A DNA stretch of 64,000 bases, taken from NCBI GenBank assembly GCA_947069175.1, contig CAMTDV010000022.1:36085476-36149475 (forward strand), written 5' to 3'. The notes beneath the pieces were generated by a model. That model did not search any database. It worked only from the letters and a program-made list of their open reading frames with translations, and was not told where the DNA came from. The stretch is from Scalesia atractyloides. Its lineage: Eukaryota > Streptophyta > Magnoliopsida > Asterales > Asteraceae. The position numbers were made by a program, and so were the translations under genes. This document shows positions 9,460 to 22,976 of this stretch, one piece after another (position 1 is the first letter of the stretch; each line of letters opens with the position of its first letter).

Positions 9460-12400
9460 TTGGGCCGCGGAGAGGCCAGAAACGACTCGAACGTGGTCAC
9501 CGGTAAGTTTCCCCTTAATGAACATTTTGCTACTGTGCTTTTTGATACGGGTGCGGATAGGAGTTTTATATCTGAGTCTTTTAGGAAGAACCTAAATCTC
9601 ACGCCTAAACCCTTAGAGACCCCTTATATCATAGAATTAGCCGATGGTAAATCTGTAGACGTGACCCATATAGTATCCGGTTGTCAACTCAAACTCGCAG
9701 GCCACACTTTTACCATTGATCTGATGACAACTACCCTGGGTAGTTCTGACGCGGTAGTCGGAATGGACTGGCTATCCGACGTCCGGGCTGAAGTTCTCTG
9801 CTTCGAAAAATCTATCCGTATTCCGCTCTCGAACGACGAAATCTTGACGGTACAAGGCGATAAGGCAAGCGCCGTCACAAACATCATCTCTTACATGCAA
9901 GCGCAGAAGTATCTTCGGAGAAAGAACTCCTTCGCTTTACTCGCACTGGTTACTGAACAGCCTAAGGACGAGAAACGTATAGAAGACATCCCGGTCCTCC
10001 GTGATTTTTCCGATGTATTCCCAGAGGAATTACCTGGTCTTCCACCCCATCGACAATTGGAGTTTGAAATCGAATTGGCGAACCATGCCACTCCTATCGC
10101 CAAGGCTCCATACCGCCTAGCTCCAGCCGAGCTGCAGGAGCTGTCTACCCAACTTCAGGAGCTGTTAGAAAAGGGATTTATCCGACCAAGCGCTTCACCA
10201 TGGGGAGCTCCAGTCCTGTTTGTCAAAAAGAAGGACGGGACCTTCCGCATGTGCATCGACTACAGGGAACTCAACAAGGTTACTGTCAAGAACCGATACC
10301 CGTTACCTCGCATCGACGATATTTTCGACCAACTTCAAGGGTTAAGCTACTACTCCAAGATTGACCTACGGTCCGGTTACCACCAGCTACGCGTCAGGGA
10401 GGAAGATATCGCCAAGACGGCATTTCGTACTAGGTATGGCCATTATGAGTTCTTGGTCATGCCCTTCGGTCTCACCAACGCACCTGCGGTGTTATTGACC
10501 TCATGAACCGCGTGTGTAAACCATACCTCGACAAGTTTGTCATTGTGTTCATCGATGGCATACTCATCTACTCCAAAAGTGAAGAAGAACATGCTGAACA
10601 CCTACGATTACTACTAGGATTACTTCAACAGGAAAAGCTATATGCCAAGCTTTCGAAGTGTGATTTCTGGATTCGGGAAGTTCAGTTTCTCGGGCATATC
10701 GTGAATGAAAAGGGTATCCACGTAGACCCTGCCAAGATTGAAGCCATCAAAAACTGGGAAGCACCCAGGACACCGACGGAGATCCGCCAATTTTTGGGTT
10801 TGGCTGGTTATTACAGACGTTTCATCGAGGGATTTTCAAAGATCGCACAACCGCTTACTACCCTCACCCAGAAAGGCATCAAGTATGCTTGGGGTGACAA
10901 GCAAGAAGCAGCATTTCAATTGCTGAAATAGAAACTTTAAAGTGCACCCATTCTGTCCTTGCCGGAAGGGACAGATGACTTTGTAGTATATTGTGATGCT
11001 TCCATTCAGGGGTTGGGATGCGTACTCATGCAACGCGATAAGGTCATCGCGTATGTGTCCCGCCAACTGAAGGTCCACGAGAAAAACTACACAACGCATG
11101 ACCTGGAATTGGGAGCAGTAGTGTTTGCACTTAAGATTTGGAGACACTACCTCTATGGAACGAAGTGCACAATCGTTACAGACCACAAGAGCCTCCAACA
11201 CATCTTTAATCAGAAGGAGTTGAACATGCGACAGCGTCGCTGGGTCGAACTCTTGAACGATTATGAGTGTGCCATTCGGTATCACCCGGGTAAAGCTAAC
11301 GTGGTAGCTGATGCCCTCAGTAGGAAGGAACACTTGAAACCTCATCGTGTACGAGCATTACAACTCACTATTCATTCGGGGCTACCCGAACAAATACGCG
11401 ACGCCCAGTTAGAAGCAGTTAAGGAGGAAAACATCAAGGCCGAATCGGTGGGAAAAATGGAACGCGATTGGGAAGTAAAACCCAATGGAGCCCGGTATTT
11501 CATGAATCGCATATGGGTACCTCTCTACGGAAACCTCAGAGAGCTAGTCATGGACGAAGCTCACAAATCCCGATACTCTGTCCATCCTGGTTCGGATAAG
11601 ATGTATCAAGACCTTAAAGCTGCGTATTGGTGGCCTAACATGAAAGCTGATATAGCCACCTACGTGAGTAAGTGTTTGACTTGTGCAAAAGTCAAGGTAG
11701 AGTATCAAAAGCCGGGGCTACTTCAACAACCTGAGATCCCAGTGTGGAAATGGGATCAGATCTCGATGGATTTCATCACTAAACTCCCGCGAACTTTGGC
11801 TGGTTGCGATACCATCTGGGTGATTGTGGATCGTTTAACTAAGTCCGCACACTTACTAGCTATTAAAGAAACAGATAAGATGGAGAAGTTGACTCGCATC
11901 TACATTAAGGAAGTAGTTTCTCGGCACGGAGTGCCAACATCCATCATCTCAGATAGAGATGCTCGCTTCACGTCCAACTTCTGGCGGTCACTCCAGAAAG
12001 CGTTGGGAACACGCTTAGATATGAGCACAGCCTATCACCCTCAGACTGACGGTCAAAGTGAAAGGACCATACAAACCTTGGAAGACATGCTTAGGGCATG
12101 CGTCGTAGACTTCGGAATTAGTTGGGAAATCCACCTGCCTCTAGTAGAATTCTCATATAACAACAGTTATCATACGAGTATTTCGGCAACACCGTTTGAG
12201 GCATTATACGGTCGTAAATGTAGATCACCGGTCTGCTGGGCAGAAGTCGGTGACAGTCAACTCACAGGCCCTGAGTTAATACTTGAGGCTACTGAAAAGA
12301 TTGTACAAATCAGAAACCGCATGGCGGCAGCACGGGATCGACAGAAAAGCTACGCTGATCAACGACGCAAACCGCTCGAATTTCAAGTAGGCGACCGCGT

Positions 12401-12836
12401 CCTACTAAAGGTGTCACCCTGGAAGGGTGTAATCCGCTTTGGGAAACGGGGCAAACTAAACCCACGGTACGTAGGCCCGTTTGTAATCTTGAAACGTATC
12501 GGATCCGTAGCTTATCAATTAGACCTTCCTAACGAACTCAGTGGAGTTCACAACGTATTTCACGTGTCAAATCTGAAGAAGTGTCTATCAGATTAAACTC
12601 TAGTCATTCCATTGGATGAGATCCAAGTGGATGAACAACTACACTTTGTGGTACAGCCTATCGAGATCATGGATCATGAGATCAAGACTCGAAGGCACAG
12701 CAAGATTCCGTTCGTTAAGGTTCGTTGGGACTCTAAGCGTGGACCGGAGTTCACGTGGGAAAGAGAGGATCAAATGAAAAGCAAATACCCACACCTCTTC
12801 GCAACTGAGCAGCAAACTAACGATACCAACAACTAA
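9460..12836 (+). pseudogene. Ty3 chromovirus pol (PR-RT-RNase H-INT-chromodomain), second copy
   Basis: Aspartic protease LFDTGADRSF near 9540; RT from about 10020, with FVKKKDGTFRMCIDYRELN and MPFGLTNAP; RNase H with YCDAS (about 10990) and ADALSRKE; integrase with HHCC finger and D,D,E residues (SMDFIT, SDRDARF, GQSERTIQ); chromodomain-like end KVRWDSKRGPEFTWE. Damage: frameshift near 10490; the RT catalytic box reads FIDG (10548-10559), losing the second Asp; two stops near 10929 and 10938; TAA at 12594, where the first copy has GAA. So RT is catalytically dead as well as interrupted, while LTR divergence is low. Confidence 0.92.
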
Positions 12837-13097
12837 ATTTTCGGGACGAAAATTCTTTCAACATGGGGATGATGTGACAACCTGGAAACTTCTCATACTT
12901 CCGCGTACCATTGTTAACTAAATTCTTGTGCATGGCACTTGGGAATCTTTGTGCATGGCACTTGGGAACTTCTTGTAACTTCGCGTACCATCATAAACGA
13001 ACTAACTCTTTGTGCGTAGCACTCTAAACATGTACGCTACATGCTAAACCGCGTTTACTCAATTTTCGGGACGAAAATTCTTTCAACATGGGGATAA
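12837..13097 (+). other. Ty3 3' untranslated region with duplicated polypurine-tract segment, second copy
   Basis: Same arrangement as at 3896-4155: the TTTTCGGGACGAAAATTC segment occurs twice with 225-bp spacing (near 12838 and 13063). The inner copy is followed by TGTGACAACCTGG and the outer by the true LTR. The tract next to LTR3 is CATGGGGATAA, with four G against three in the first copy. Confidence 0.7.
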
Positions 13098-15987
13098 TGT
13101 GACATCCCGGTTTTTCGGATAACTTAAACGCAATACTTGTCGAATAAATTATATGCTACGTATTAAACGTGTACGAGTTAGTGAATACGTGATGTGCGAT
13201 TATGTGATTGTTTTAGTTATAAAATAATTATGGTAAATATGTACACGAACCGAACCGAATCGCGACACGAACCAAACCTTAAACTCCTTGTGACTCTAGG
13301 AGTGAACCGAGTTCAAGCCCAAACCGCAAACCCATTGTGTGCAAACCCGAACCACAAACCCATTGTGTGCAACCCAAACCTTAAACCCAAGTCTTCGGCC
13401 GCAAGATCAAACCCAAACCGAACCAACCCAAGTCCTCGGCCACGAGCTCAAACCAAAACCGTAACCCTTATCTCTTTGCGCCTATATATACTAGCCATGC
13501 ATGCTTCATTCACAACATAAAACCCTAATAGCTAACAGCCGTCGGCAGCCAACCTTTCATCCTCTTCGACCGCAAACAGCTTTACTCTTGTTCTATCGAT
13601 CGCGAGCAGCTTCTCCCTTCATCATATCAATCGTGATCAGCCTTGTTCACCTCCATTCGGTCGCGAGATCAGCCCATTTTTCACTTCCTCGATCACAAAC
13701 AGCCTACTTCATCATCATCTCTCGGTCGCGACAATTGAATTGCTCATCTCATTCTTTCGGTCGTGATCTTGCTTGAACAGCCGAATCCATTCTCGTCCAA
13801 GTCTCGACTCGTTATTCACTATTATTAAAGGTTAGGATTTATAATCGTTTGCAAGATCGTATTCGGATCATATGTGTTTAAATGTAATCGGCTGATTGAT
13901 CATTGTTTGCATGTATGATTGTTTTCGGAACTTATAAGTTTGCAAGTATGTTTTGTTTATAAAAAAAACTAGAGGTATGGATTAGGGTTTGCATGGATGT
14001 GATATTGGTATTGATCTATGATTAGAAAAATCAGTTCTTGATCGCCTAGGTTAATTATATTGACGGTTTATGCGAATTAATGGTAATAATATGCTGAAAC
14101 AGGTTGCTGAGTGATAGTTACAGCCGACTTCAACTGGCTGTAACTCGATCATTAGTTGTCGAAAAACGGATTTTCTGAAGTCTAAAACGTAGAGATTTGA
14201 ATAACGAATCTAATGGCGCTGGATTCATATTTTTCTGAAGTCGTTTGATATTTTTAAGTGGCCAAATAAGTTCAGTAACTAAAGCTGTGAAAATCCTGAA
14301 ATTTTGCTAGTTGTTTATCGAGTTGGATTTTATAATCAGTAGGGAGTCGAGTCATGAATTTTGTACAGCAACTAGGTATGGAAATTTCCGGGCAACTCCC
14401 ACTGGAATTTTGTTAAGTGGACGATCAGTGATTTTTAAATAAATTCTTCCGTGGACTGCAGTCAGAAAGCAACGAATCTGACTGCAGCCTAGTATATTAA
14501 TATTTATGGTTAATTGGTAAAGATTTAGGACTTGGAAAATTTATATAAATTTCTACATTATAAATGTCACCTGCTGTAAAATAATTGGAATTTTTGGAAC
14601 GTTGGAACTATTTTATAAAAATCCTAGAAAACAGCTGAATTATGAGTATAAAGCTGAAATTTGATAACTTGTGATTGTGTGCACCAAAGTGTTGCATGGA
14701 TTGGATTATGTTCATGATAAATTGTTTTGATTACTATGATCACATGAGGATACTTGCATGCATGTTTGAGTGTTAGGTATGTTGTTTGTGTGTATCACTT
14801 TGTGCGTAAATTAAGTGTAGAATTTGTATTGGTGTGTTCACACACTGACTTGAAATCAATTGGTTTGTTAGGACGCAATTAGCGGTCCCATCCCTTACAA
14901 CTTCTTTGCTACACTAACCGAGCAACTAAAGGTGAGTTCACGGCCCCTAATTTTATCCGGTTTTAAACAACAGGGGGAGAAACATGTATACACTCTTCAA
15001 ACTCAATCTCTTTACGTTATACGAAATTAACGTCACATAACTATTCGGTAACTAAGTTGATGTTAATGTAATGTTATGGTCGCTAAGCAGCTATATCACT
15101 TAAGTCCTCGTCAATCTCTCGGATCGTTAGTATTGGGTTTTAATAGCGGGGGAATTATAAGTAGTACTACTGGGCCCGACAAGCCCCATCCGAGCTAGTC
15201 GCGCTAGCCGACCGGGTATGGTCAACGGGTGAATAATTTGGCCTAACTTCGCCATGGTCAGTGATAGGCCTGGCAACACGGAGGCACAACAGTCAGCTTC
15301 GATCGCGAACTCTTACGTGACATAACTTTAGGCTAGCTACCTATATATGTTAACATTGAACTTAATTACGAATCAACTATATTATCCCGGGTTGAGGATA
15401 ATGGAAACAACAACTATATTATCCTGGGTTGAGGATAATGGAAACAACAACTTATTATTCCGGGTTTGGAATAATGGAATCAACATCATTATTATTCCGG
15501 GTTTGAAATAATGGAACTAAATTGTTATCCCGGGTTAGGGATAACGGGGAAAACAAACTCATGACCGAACAAACGAATTTATAAAAACCCGTGAACTCAC
15601 TCATCTTTAATGTTGACACTTGTTTCTTTACATGTTTCTCAGGACGCTAGGAGCTCTAGGTGCACTCACATGCATTGAACAAGACATCTTTTATCGAGTC
15701 TCATTTACAAACGTTGTTTTGGGTTTTTCATTTGTTTTGGCGTTTGTGTTGGCGCCCGTTTCTCTACTTATTTTATGCTTCCGCTCAACCATTTAAACTA
15801 AGGCTTCCGCTAAACTTTGGTAACTAGCTAAGCCAATCTAAAATCTACGATAATTGGTTAATCAAATGATTTTTGGAAAACGTATTATCAAATCATATAG
15901 AGTCGTTCGACGTACTAGTGTTTCAGATTCTAGTTTGTTCACATGCCTCGCGGTAAAACTCCGCAAGTGGGAATTGAGGGTGTGACA
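13098..15987 (+). repeat. LTR3 of the Ty3 composite, complete (2890 bp)
   Basis: Starts TGTGACATCC and ends GTGTGACA at 15987, followed by the target duplication GTTTA (15988-15992). Same length as LTR2. A TATATATA box lies at 13483-13490. The hairpin cluster lies at about 15379-15545. About twenty single-base differences from LTR2 by eye, well under 1%. Confidence 0.95.
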
Positions 15988-17925
15988 GTTTAATTGGAAC
16001 AAGTTTATTTTGAAAGGAGAAAGTTTGGAGTTTGTTGTTGAAATTATTGAGGAACCGGAAGAAGAATCGGGGGCATCTTTTGATGAAGGACCTAATGATG
16101 ACGATTATTACTATCATACTTCATCAGAGGAGGAGGAGCTTTTTAATGGTCCATTCAAACATCTTTTGCCTAACGATGTTTAAAAAACATTTGCAGGATA
16201 TTTCGCACCTAGCCAATAATCAATAGATGAAGAGCAAAAGAAACTGGTTGAAGATGTCAAAGCTGATGAGAAAATGGAAATATTGAAAGAAGACATCATT
16301 AAAGCTTGCATGGCAAATGGCAATGAGGTAAACAAGTCAACAACTGAAAGTGTGATTGAAAAACCATGTTTAAAGTGTGAAGAGCCGTGTGGTGAGTGTC
16401 TTGTAAAAGACAAAAGATTTGCTGAATTTCAAAGTTTAACAGACAATTTGTCAAGCGATTACAAATCTACAAAGGAAGCTTATGACAATTTGAGTGCGTC
16501 TGTTAAACAATATAATAAAGCAATCAGAGAAAATGACACAACACTTATGATGCTTAAAGCAACTGTGATGGATAAACAAATGGCTATTAATATTCATCTA
16601 AACACTATTGCTGAGCTCAAAAGAGAGCTTGAGAAAATGAGAATTGAAACTGAACGGGTTAACAAATTGTTAATCAGTTACTCCACAAGCTCATACGTCA
16701 TAGATCACATTTAACCGAAAATCAAAAATACTGAAGAATCAAAAATGGTGAAACAAAAAGTGATAGTTATGATCGAGTTCCACCACCCATGTGGAACAGT
16801 TATGCATGAGAAAATCCATCTGGGGTGGAAAATGCGCTAAATCTTAAATTGAAAACCGAACAGCTACCTTCTGATATCGATGTAACTTACACTAAAACTG
16901 ATGGTGAATGTGACTCTAAAGTGGTAAATAATGTGGTTGAAAAAGTGTTAAAAATGAATCTAAAGTGTCTGATTCTGAACAATCTGAGAAGTCAAAGTCT
17001 GATGATATATCAGAAAATAGTTTAAATGTTGATCCCAATGTCATAGTTACAAAATGAAAGGGCCTGATAAACTATTTTCGGATGAGGACTTTCCGATCAA
17101 GAATGTGTAAAAGGATTGTGTAGATAAAATGTTCAAGCTTATGGAGGTAAGTCATGATGATTTAGATAAACATGATGCATCTTTCTATTCTAAATCAAAA
17201 ACTTATAGCCGACCCTACCATCGTAAAAATGGAGATTATCCGAAAAACAAATGAGCAGGGTTGGGATTCCAGAAGCAACATAAAAACAAAAGGTCTCAAA
17301 AATTGAACTTTACAAAGAAAATCAATTTTGTTTTTGGGACAACAACAGAGAAAGAAAAGGAGGTCATCGGAACTCAATCAAATGATGATTTTCTTAAAGA
17401 AAAAGAGAAACAAAAACAGAAACAGGTTTTGGATACCTCTGTTCATAAGGACAGCAGGACATGCTTTTAAATGCAAACAAGTTGGGCATATCGCACGATA
17501 TTGTTCAAAAGAAAAGTCAAAACCAGTTTCTTATCCGAAAAAGTTCACCAAGGATGAAAAACAAAAAGCACCCATGTTCATGCCGAAACAAATTCTTAAA
17601 AGAAATAATGAATCTCATCAAAATATTAAACCTACTATTCAACCTCAATCTAAATTTGAAATTGGTGAAACATCACACAAAATTCAACAAGTAGATTCAA
17701 AATTTTATGTTAAAAGGGCTAAACCACAAACACATGGGTTGCTAAAGTTGTCAAATTCAAATCATCCAAGGTTGAACAAAAACCTCCTGTTCCAAATAAC
17801 CTGAGCTTAAAAAGATTGATAAAATCAAAGTGGGTCCAAAATTTGACATTCCAAACCCCACCCAAGACCAAACAGGCTTGGGTTTCTTTGTTTAAATAAA
17901 TTTTGTTAATCATGTGTGCAGGGGC
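15988..17925 (+). pseudogene. Sirevirus A gag, second part (gag extension, coiled coil, zinc knuckle)
   Basis: Sequence resumes exactly where the left part stopped (FNWNK...). It holds an acidic segment, a stop near 16183, then a CLKCEEPCGEC cluster (about 16369-16401) and a long helix (about 16430-16680) with the block KATVMDKQMAINIHLNTIAELKxELE that D and C share. Several frameshifts follow. A classical knuckle, CKQVGHIARYC with its first Cys shifted out of frame, lies near 17450-17510. Sireviruses are known for long coiled-coil gag proteins; a role of the Cys cluster is not known to me. Confidence 0.75.
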
Positions 17926-20900
17926 TCCAACGTTCGATATTGTCATAATGGATCATGGATAGTGGAGCGTCTCGCCACATGACATGAATGCTTGCGTTGC
18001 TCAACGACGTTAAAGCTATTCGTGGAGGTTATGTAGGATTTGCTGGAACACAGGGAGGTAAAATTGTCGTAGAAGGGATTCTCTCGAACGGAGTTGTATC
18101 ATTTGATAAAGTGAACTATATTGCTGAACTTGAGAATAATATGCTTAGTATCTCGCAAATTTGTGACAAGAAGTTCACGACACATTTCAATAATAAAGAA
18201 TGTCTAATCTTAAAACCCGGTTTCAGGATTCCAGAAGAATGGATTTTGATGCGAGCTCTGAGAGAAAATGATTTATATGTTCTTGACATGAGCATCGCTT
18301 CTACAACGTCAAAGAAAGTTCAATGCTTTGTTTCCAAAGCTACCGAGAAAGATTCAATTTATGGCATCGAAAAATGGGGCACATTCATCTTCGAAAGATG
18401 AATTTTCTTATGCATAACGACTTAGTGGAGGGTGTTAATCTGAAAAGTTTTCATCTATCTGATGACTGTCTTAGATGCAAAAAGGGGAAGCAGCATAAAA
18501 TCACACCCGAGAAAGCTATTGAATTCGATAAAGCTACCACTAGAAAGGTTACACATGGATCTTTTTGGGCTAATCAATGTCAAAAGTATTTCTGGAGATC
18601 TATATTGCCTTGTCGTTACAAATGATTATTCTCGATTCTCATTGGTGTTCTTTTTGGAAAGTAAGGAAATGTTTGAAACTCTTATGATACTTTTCAGAAA
18701 CATGAAAATTTATATCATTTGCCCATTAAGAGAATTCGCAGTGATAATGGAACGGAGTTTAAGACCAAGAAGACGCAAGAGTTCTGCAATGAAAAGGGGA
18801 TTCTTCATGAATTCAGCGCCCCCTATACTCCACAACAAAATGGAGTAGCTGAGCGAAAGAATCGCACACTGATAGAAACTGCAAGAACAATGTTAGCTAA
18901 TTTGAAATTACCGATAAGTTTTTGGAGTGAAGCAGTAGCATCTGCATGCTATACCCTAAATCGTGTGTTGACAGTTAAGCCTCACAAAAAGACATGTTTC
19001 GAGTTACTAAATCAACGAAAACTCAACTTAGCATTTTTGGAACCTTTTGGATCACCATGTACCGTCTTGGACCCGACTGGTAAATTTAGACCCAAATCTT
19101 TGGAAGGTTTTTTTGTTGGTTACGCTACTCCTCAAAAACGTGTTTTCTTGCCGAGTCTGAACCAGGTAGTTCTAGCCCAGCATGTAGATTGTCAAAGATA
19201 AACAACGCCTACGCAGAAACCTGAGGATCCATGGCAATTTAACTATGATGGATTGTGGGATTCATTTGATCTACCAGATGTGCCAATAGAAGAAGAACTT
19301 GTTATGTTATTTCAACAACATCAGTTATCTAATCAAGAACAAGTTCCTAGACCATTGGTGATTTCTACATCATTACCGGTCAACACGTCTGATGTCAGTC
19401 AAAGCTCTTCTGTTCAAATTCCTGTTCTTGCACTAAATGTCAATACTGCTGAATCATCTACCCAGCCAAATGCAGATACTGACGCTGATCGGGTACCAAC
19501 TTTCGATGATGGAGGATCCAGTTCTGATGAAGGATCTAAACAGATTGAAAGCTTTTTGAAACAACAGGCTGATCAGTCTAATGCTAGGAATAAAGCTTCT
19601 TCATCTGTACCAGTTGTCGATGAAATTCTCACAAATTTGCAACCACGAGTAGATGTTCTAACTGAAGTGATCCAAGAACACTTTCATATCATCCGTCAGA
19701 GAATATCATAGGCAGCTTACAAACTGGAGTGTAAACTCAAAATCAGATCAATAAAGACCTAAGCTGTTTTTATACTTGTATTGCTCCACTTCAAGCTCGA
19801 TTTTCTCATAGTTGTTTTGTTTCTCAGGTTGAACCGGGAAGCTGGAAAGACGCGTTAAAAGAAGAAAGTTGGGTGGATGCAATGCAAGAGGGGTTGCTTC
19901 AATTCCAGAAACTTGGAGTCTGGAAGCTTGTTGACCTGCCAGATCATCACAAAAAGATTAACACAAGATGGGTCTTCAAGTGCAAAAGAGACGATCGAGG
20001 AGTTGTGGTACGCAATAAAGCTCGACTTGTGGTTCAAGGTTTTCATCAGCAAGAAGGGATAGATTATACCGAAGTCTATGCCCCAGTTGCTCGTCTTGAA
20101 GCGATTCGCATATTCTTGGCCTTTGCTTCACGGAAAGGGTTCAAGGTGTACCGATTAGATGTTAAATCGGCTTTCTTATACATAAAAATGAATGAGGTGT
20201 ACGTCGGCCAACCACCGGGGTTCGTTGATCCAGTGCACAAAGATAAAGTCTACTTTCTGAATAAAGCCTTGTACGGTCTTCATCAAGCCCCGAGAGTTTG
20301 GTATGAAACGTATCGAGTCATCTTCTGGACAATGGTTTTATCAGGGGAACAGTAGATTCTACCCTCTTCACAAAGGAAGTAGATGGGCATTTAATCATCG
20401 TACATATATATATGGATGATATTATCTTTGGATCGACAAATGATAAGCTGTGTAAAGACTTTGAAGAAGTCATGAAGCGCAAATTTAAAATGAGCGCAAT
20501 GGAAGAGATGAACTTCTTTCTAGGGATTCAGGTCGATCAGTTGACTGATGGTAGTTTTATTCACCAAACGAAATATGTTCATGACATATTAGAGAAATTC
20601 AATATGACAGGAGCTAAACCAGCATCTACCCCGTTAGCTCCAAATCACGGCATTTGTCCAGATCTTATTGGAGAAAGAGTTGACTTAAACTTTATATCAC
20701 TCCATGATCGGATCCTTGATGTATCTTATAGCTTCTCGACCAGATATCATGTATCCAACGTGCCTGAGCTCCCATTATCAGTCTAATCCAAAAGAGTCAC
20801 ACCTGCTTGCTGTTAAACGCATAATGAGATATCTGAAGGGTTTTCTAAGCACCGGCTTGTGGTGCCCTAGACATGATGATTTTAATCTTGCATGATACTC

Positions 20901-21310
20901 GGGTTCTGATTTCAGAAGCTGCAAACTGAATACAAAGTCTATAACGGTCGGTTGCTAGTTCTTCAGAACCCGCTTGGTAACGTGGCAGTGCAAGAAACAA
21001 ATTGTGGTTGCTCTCTACTTGTGAGGCTGAATACGTTTCAGCATCCAGTTGTTGTGCTCAGATTCTCTGGATACAGCAACAGATGAGAGATTTCGGTTTG
21101 CAATTTCTTGATACGCCTACATATGTAGATAATCAGGCCACGATTGATATCACTAAAAACTCATGCCAACACTCACGACTAAACATATCAATATTCGACA
21201 CCACTTTATCCGTGATTGCTACAAGAAAAAGTTGGTGCGAATTGAGAAAATCCACACTGTGACCAAAAGGCAGATTTTTATACCAAAGCTTTTGATAAAA
21301 CAAAGTTTAA
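17926..21310 (+). pseudogene. Sirevirus A pol (protease, integrase, RT, RNase H)
   Basis: Protease motif WIMDSGASRHMT at about 17947-17982. Integrase: HHCC finger (WHRKMGH then CLRCKKG, about 18365-18490), Asp in HMDLFG, Asp in RSDNGTEF (about 18730), Glu in GVAERKNRTLIE (about 18845). RT: TRWVFKCKRD, RLDVKSAFL, and the catalytic box YMDDIIFGS intact at about 20412. RNase H: STCEAEY and YVDNQATI (about 21020-21150). Frameshifts or stops occur near 18360, 18600, 18715, 19199, 20340 and 20680-20705. The order INT before RT is diagnostic of Ty1/copia. Confidence 0.9.
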
Positions 21311-21474
21311 TAATTTGTTAAAGCTAAATGGTTTAAAAAATATGATTTCAGGGGATGATTTGAGGTTGAGTTTGAGGATGATGACGACCTAATGTGAATT
21401 TGTCATCGGTTAAACGTTTTTCTATATCTTCTTTCTTATAAATTCTAAAAAAATCCAAAAATATGTTTTTGATT

Positions 21475-21488
21475 TTAGGGGGAGAATG
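21475..21488 (+). other. Polypurine-tract-like motif after pol (Sirevirus A)
   Basis: AGGGGGAGAATG after the end of pol. It is not followed by an LTR here, because the env-like gene comes next. Sireviruses are known to carry several polypurine-tract-like motifs between pol and the 3' LTR. Element E has a related GAGGGGAGAAAATC at about 48767. Confidence 0.6.
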
Positions 21489-22815
21489 TTGAGGAAAATA
21501 CAAAAAACTTTAAAAAGGCAAAAAGAGTTTTGTGTAAAAGAGTGATCATAGTAAATCAAAAATGATAGTCATAGTATGCTAAAGAAATGTATTGTTTAAA
21601 AGTGATTAGGCAAGTCCTACTATGGATATGCCAATGACTTTACTCGTTCAGTAAATTGTATTCAAGATATAAACCTAAAAAGCAAAACTGAGTAATTTGT
21701 GGGTTAACATCTCTCGGGTATAAGGACTTAGTACTCTGAAATATTGTTTGAGAGAATGCCAGTTTCTGTGATACTAGGTCTTTATATTTGATTGATATTT
21801 CGGGTATTATTCGAGTTCTTCTGATTTTTTTGAAGCAATGGCCTAGAACTCCTATAATACTTTCGCATTATTTCCCCAAAAGCTGCATGAAAATATGGTT
21901 ATGTCTTAAGCAATTGCGACATTTGTAGTACAAAAGATTCCTTAATGGAACACCACCTAAAGACGAGCCTTCATCTCTCTTTCTGCACGGAAGTACTAAC
22001 CTGAGCTCTCAAGGTCTCGTATTCACCCTATATATAGATATCAATTCGATATATTCACCTTTAAAATGACATTATGGGAATCTCGATACGGTAGTATATT
22101 CTGAGATGGGAAACACAGTTATTTCATGTTTCTAATATTACATTAACATATCTTGAAACAGTTGACAAACGAGAAGAGGTTTAAATGGACAAATATATTG
22201 GCATTGTAGGTAAATTTGTTTAAAAAGCTTAAAGGGTGTTTCTATATCAGCGGTACTGATGACTTGTATGTGTGCTTGAAATGATCCTCTAAAAACACAA
22301 AATTCACAAAAATATGTTTATTGCTTTCAAAAAATATCTCAAAATTCAAAAAGATTTTCAGTTTTCTTAGCTTGATAGTCCTATTTTTGTTACTCCGATG
22401 ATAAAGACACTAACGATTGGATTTATACCGACATCTTGCTGAGGGAAATCTGAAATCATGAGTTGGGAGCTAATTTTTTATTGAAAAAATTACTTGAATG
22501 TCAATAAAGTTCATTAATTTGGAACTTTACATCTTAAAATAAATTTGTTTGGTCAAACATGGTCAACCAAGGTCATTAGCTTGGACTTGGTGGGCAAATT
22601 GGATAATCAGGGTCATTAACTTGGACTTGATTAATCAAGTGGGTTTAAAAACGGTTAAAAATGATTGAAAATGAAAAATAAAAATAATAAAAATCGAAAA
22701 ATTCAAAGGTTTTCAGTATTTGTTCGTACAAAACAATTCATACGCAGCTCATCATTTCGGTGTGAAACAGGGTTAATTTGGTGCGATTCAATTGATTCGT
22801 ATGAAACTAGTCTCT
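21489..22815 (+). other. Noncoding spacer between Sirevirus pol and env-like gene
   Basis: No credible coding frame. Several patches resemble 48760-49640 of Sirevirus E, for example TGGACAAATATATTGGCA at 22186-22203 against 49485-49502. The end of the spacer is rich in TTCGTAC/GTACGAA-type motifs (22720-22800). Confidence 0.55.
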
Positions 22816-22817
22816 AG

Positions 22818-22825
22818 TATAAATA
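22818..22825 (+). promoter_or_regulatory. Candidate internal TATA box for the env-like gene
   Basis: TATAAATA in the context CTCTAGTATAAATACCC, about 152 bp before the ATG of the putative first env-like exon. It resembles the LTR box at 27629. The stretch between has the composition of a plant 5' UTR and no long frame. Confidence 0.45.
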
Positions 22826-22976
22826 CCCTTCGCTTCGCACAGAAAAAAGGTTACCATTTCAAGTTTAATGTTGAGCGATTCAGAGAGTTTTGTGCGAACT
22901 GATACTGAAATCTTCATTTCTTGGTTGTTTTTGCTTTCGAGTTACATTGTTGAGGTTGATTGGCGCACCTCTATCA

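Larger units (their letters stand above)
1618..15987 (+). mobile_element. Ty3/gypsy Tekay-type chromovirus, tandem three-LTR composite
   Basis: One 5-bp duplication (GTTTA) flanks the block LTR1(truncated)-partial internal-LTR2-complete internal-LTR3. Pol has the gypsy order protease, RT, RNase H, integrase and ends in a chromodomain-like segment, which with the 2.9-kb LTRs fits the Tekay/Del chromovirus clade. A single TSD around three LTRs is the expected product of unequal recombination between LTRs of one insertion, followed by a deletion fusing LTR1 to RNase H. Confidence 0.9.

Noticed and set aside
9460..12836. Endogenous pararetrovirus pol
   Set aside because: Integrase, chromodomain and flanking LTRs show a Ty3 retrotransposon; no movement or coat protein genes.
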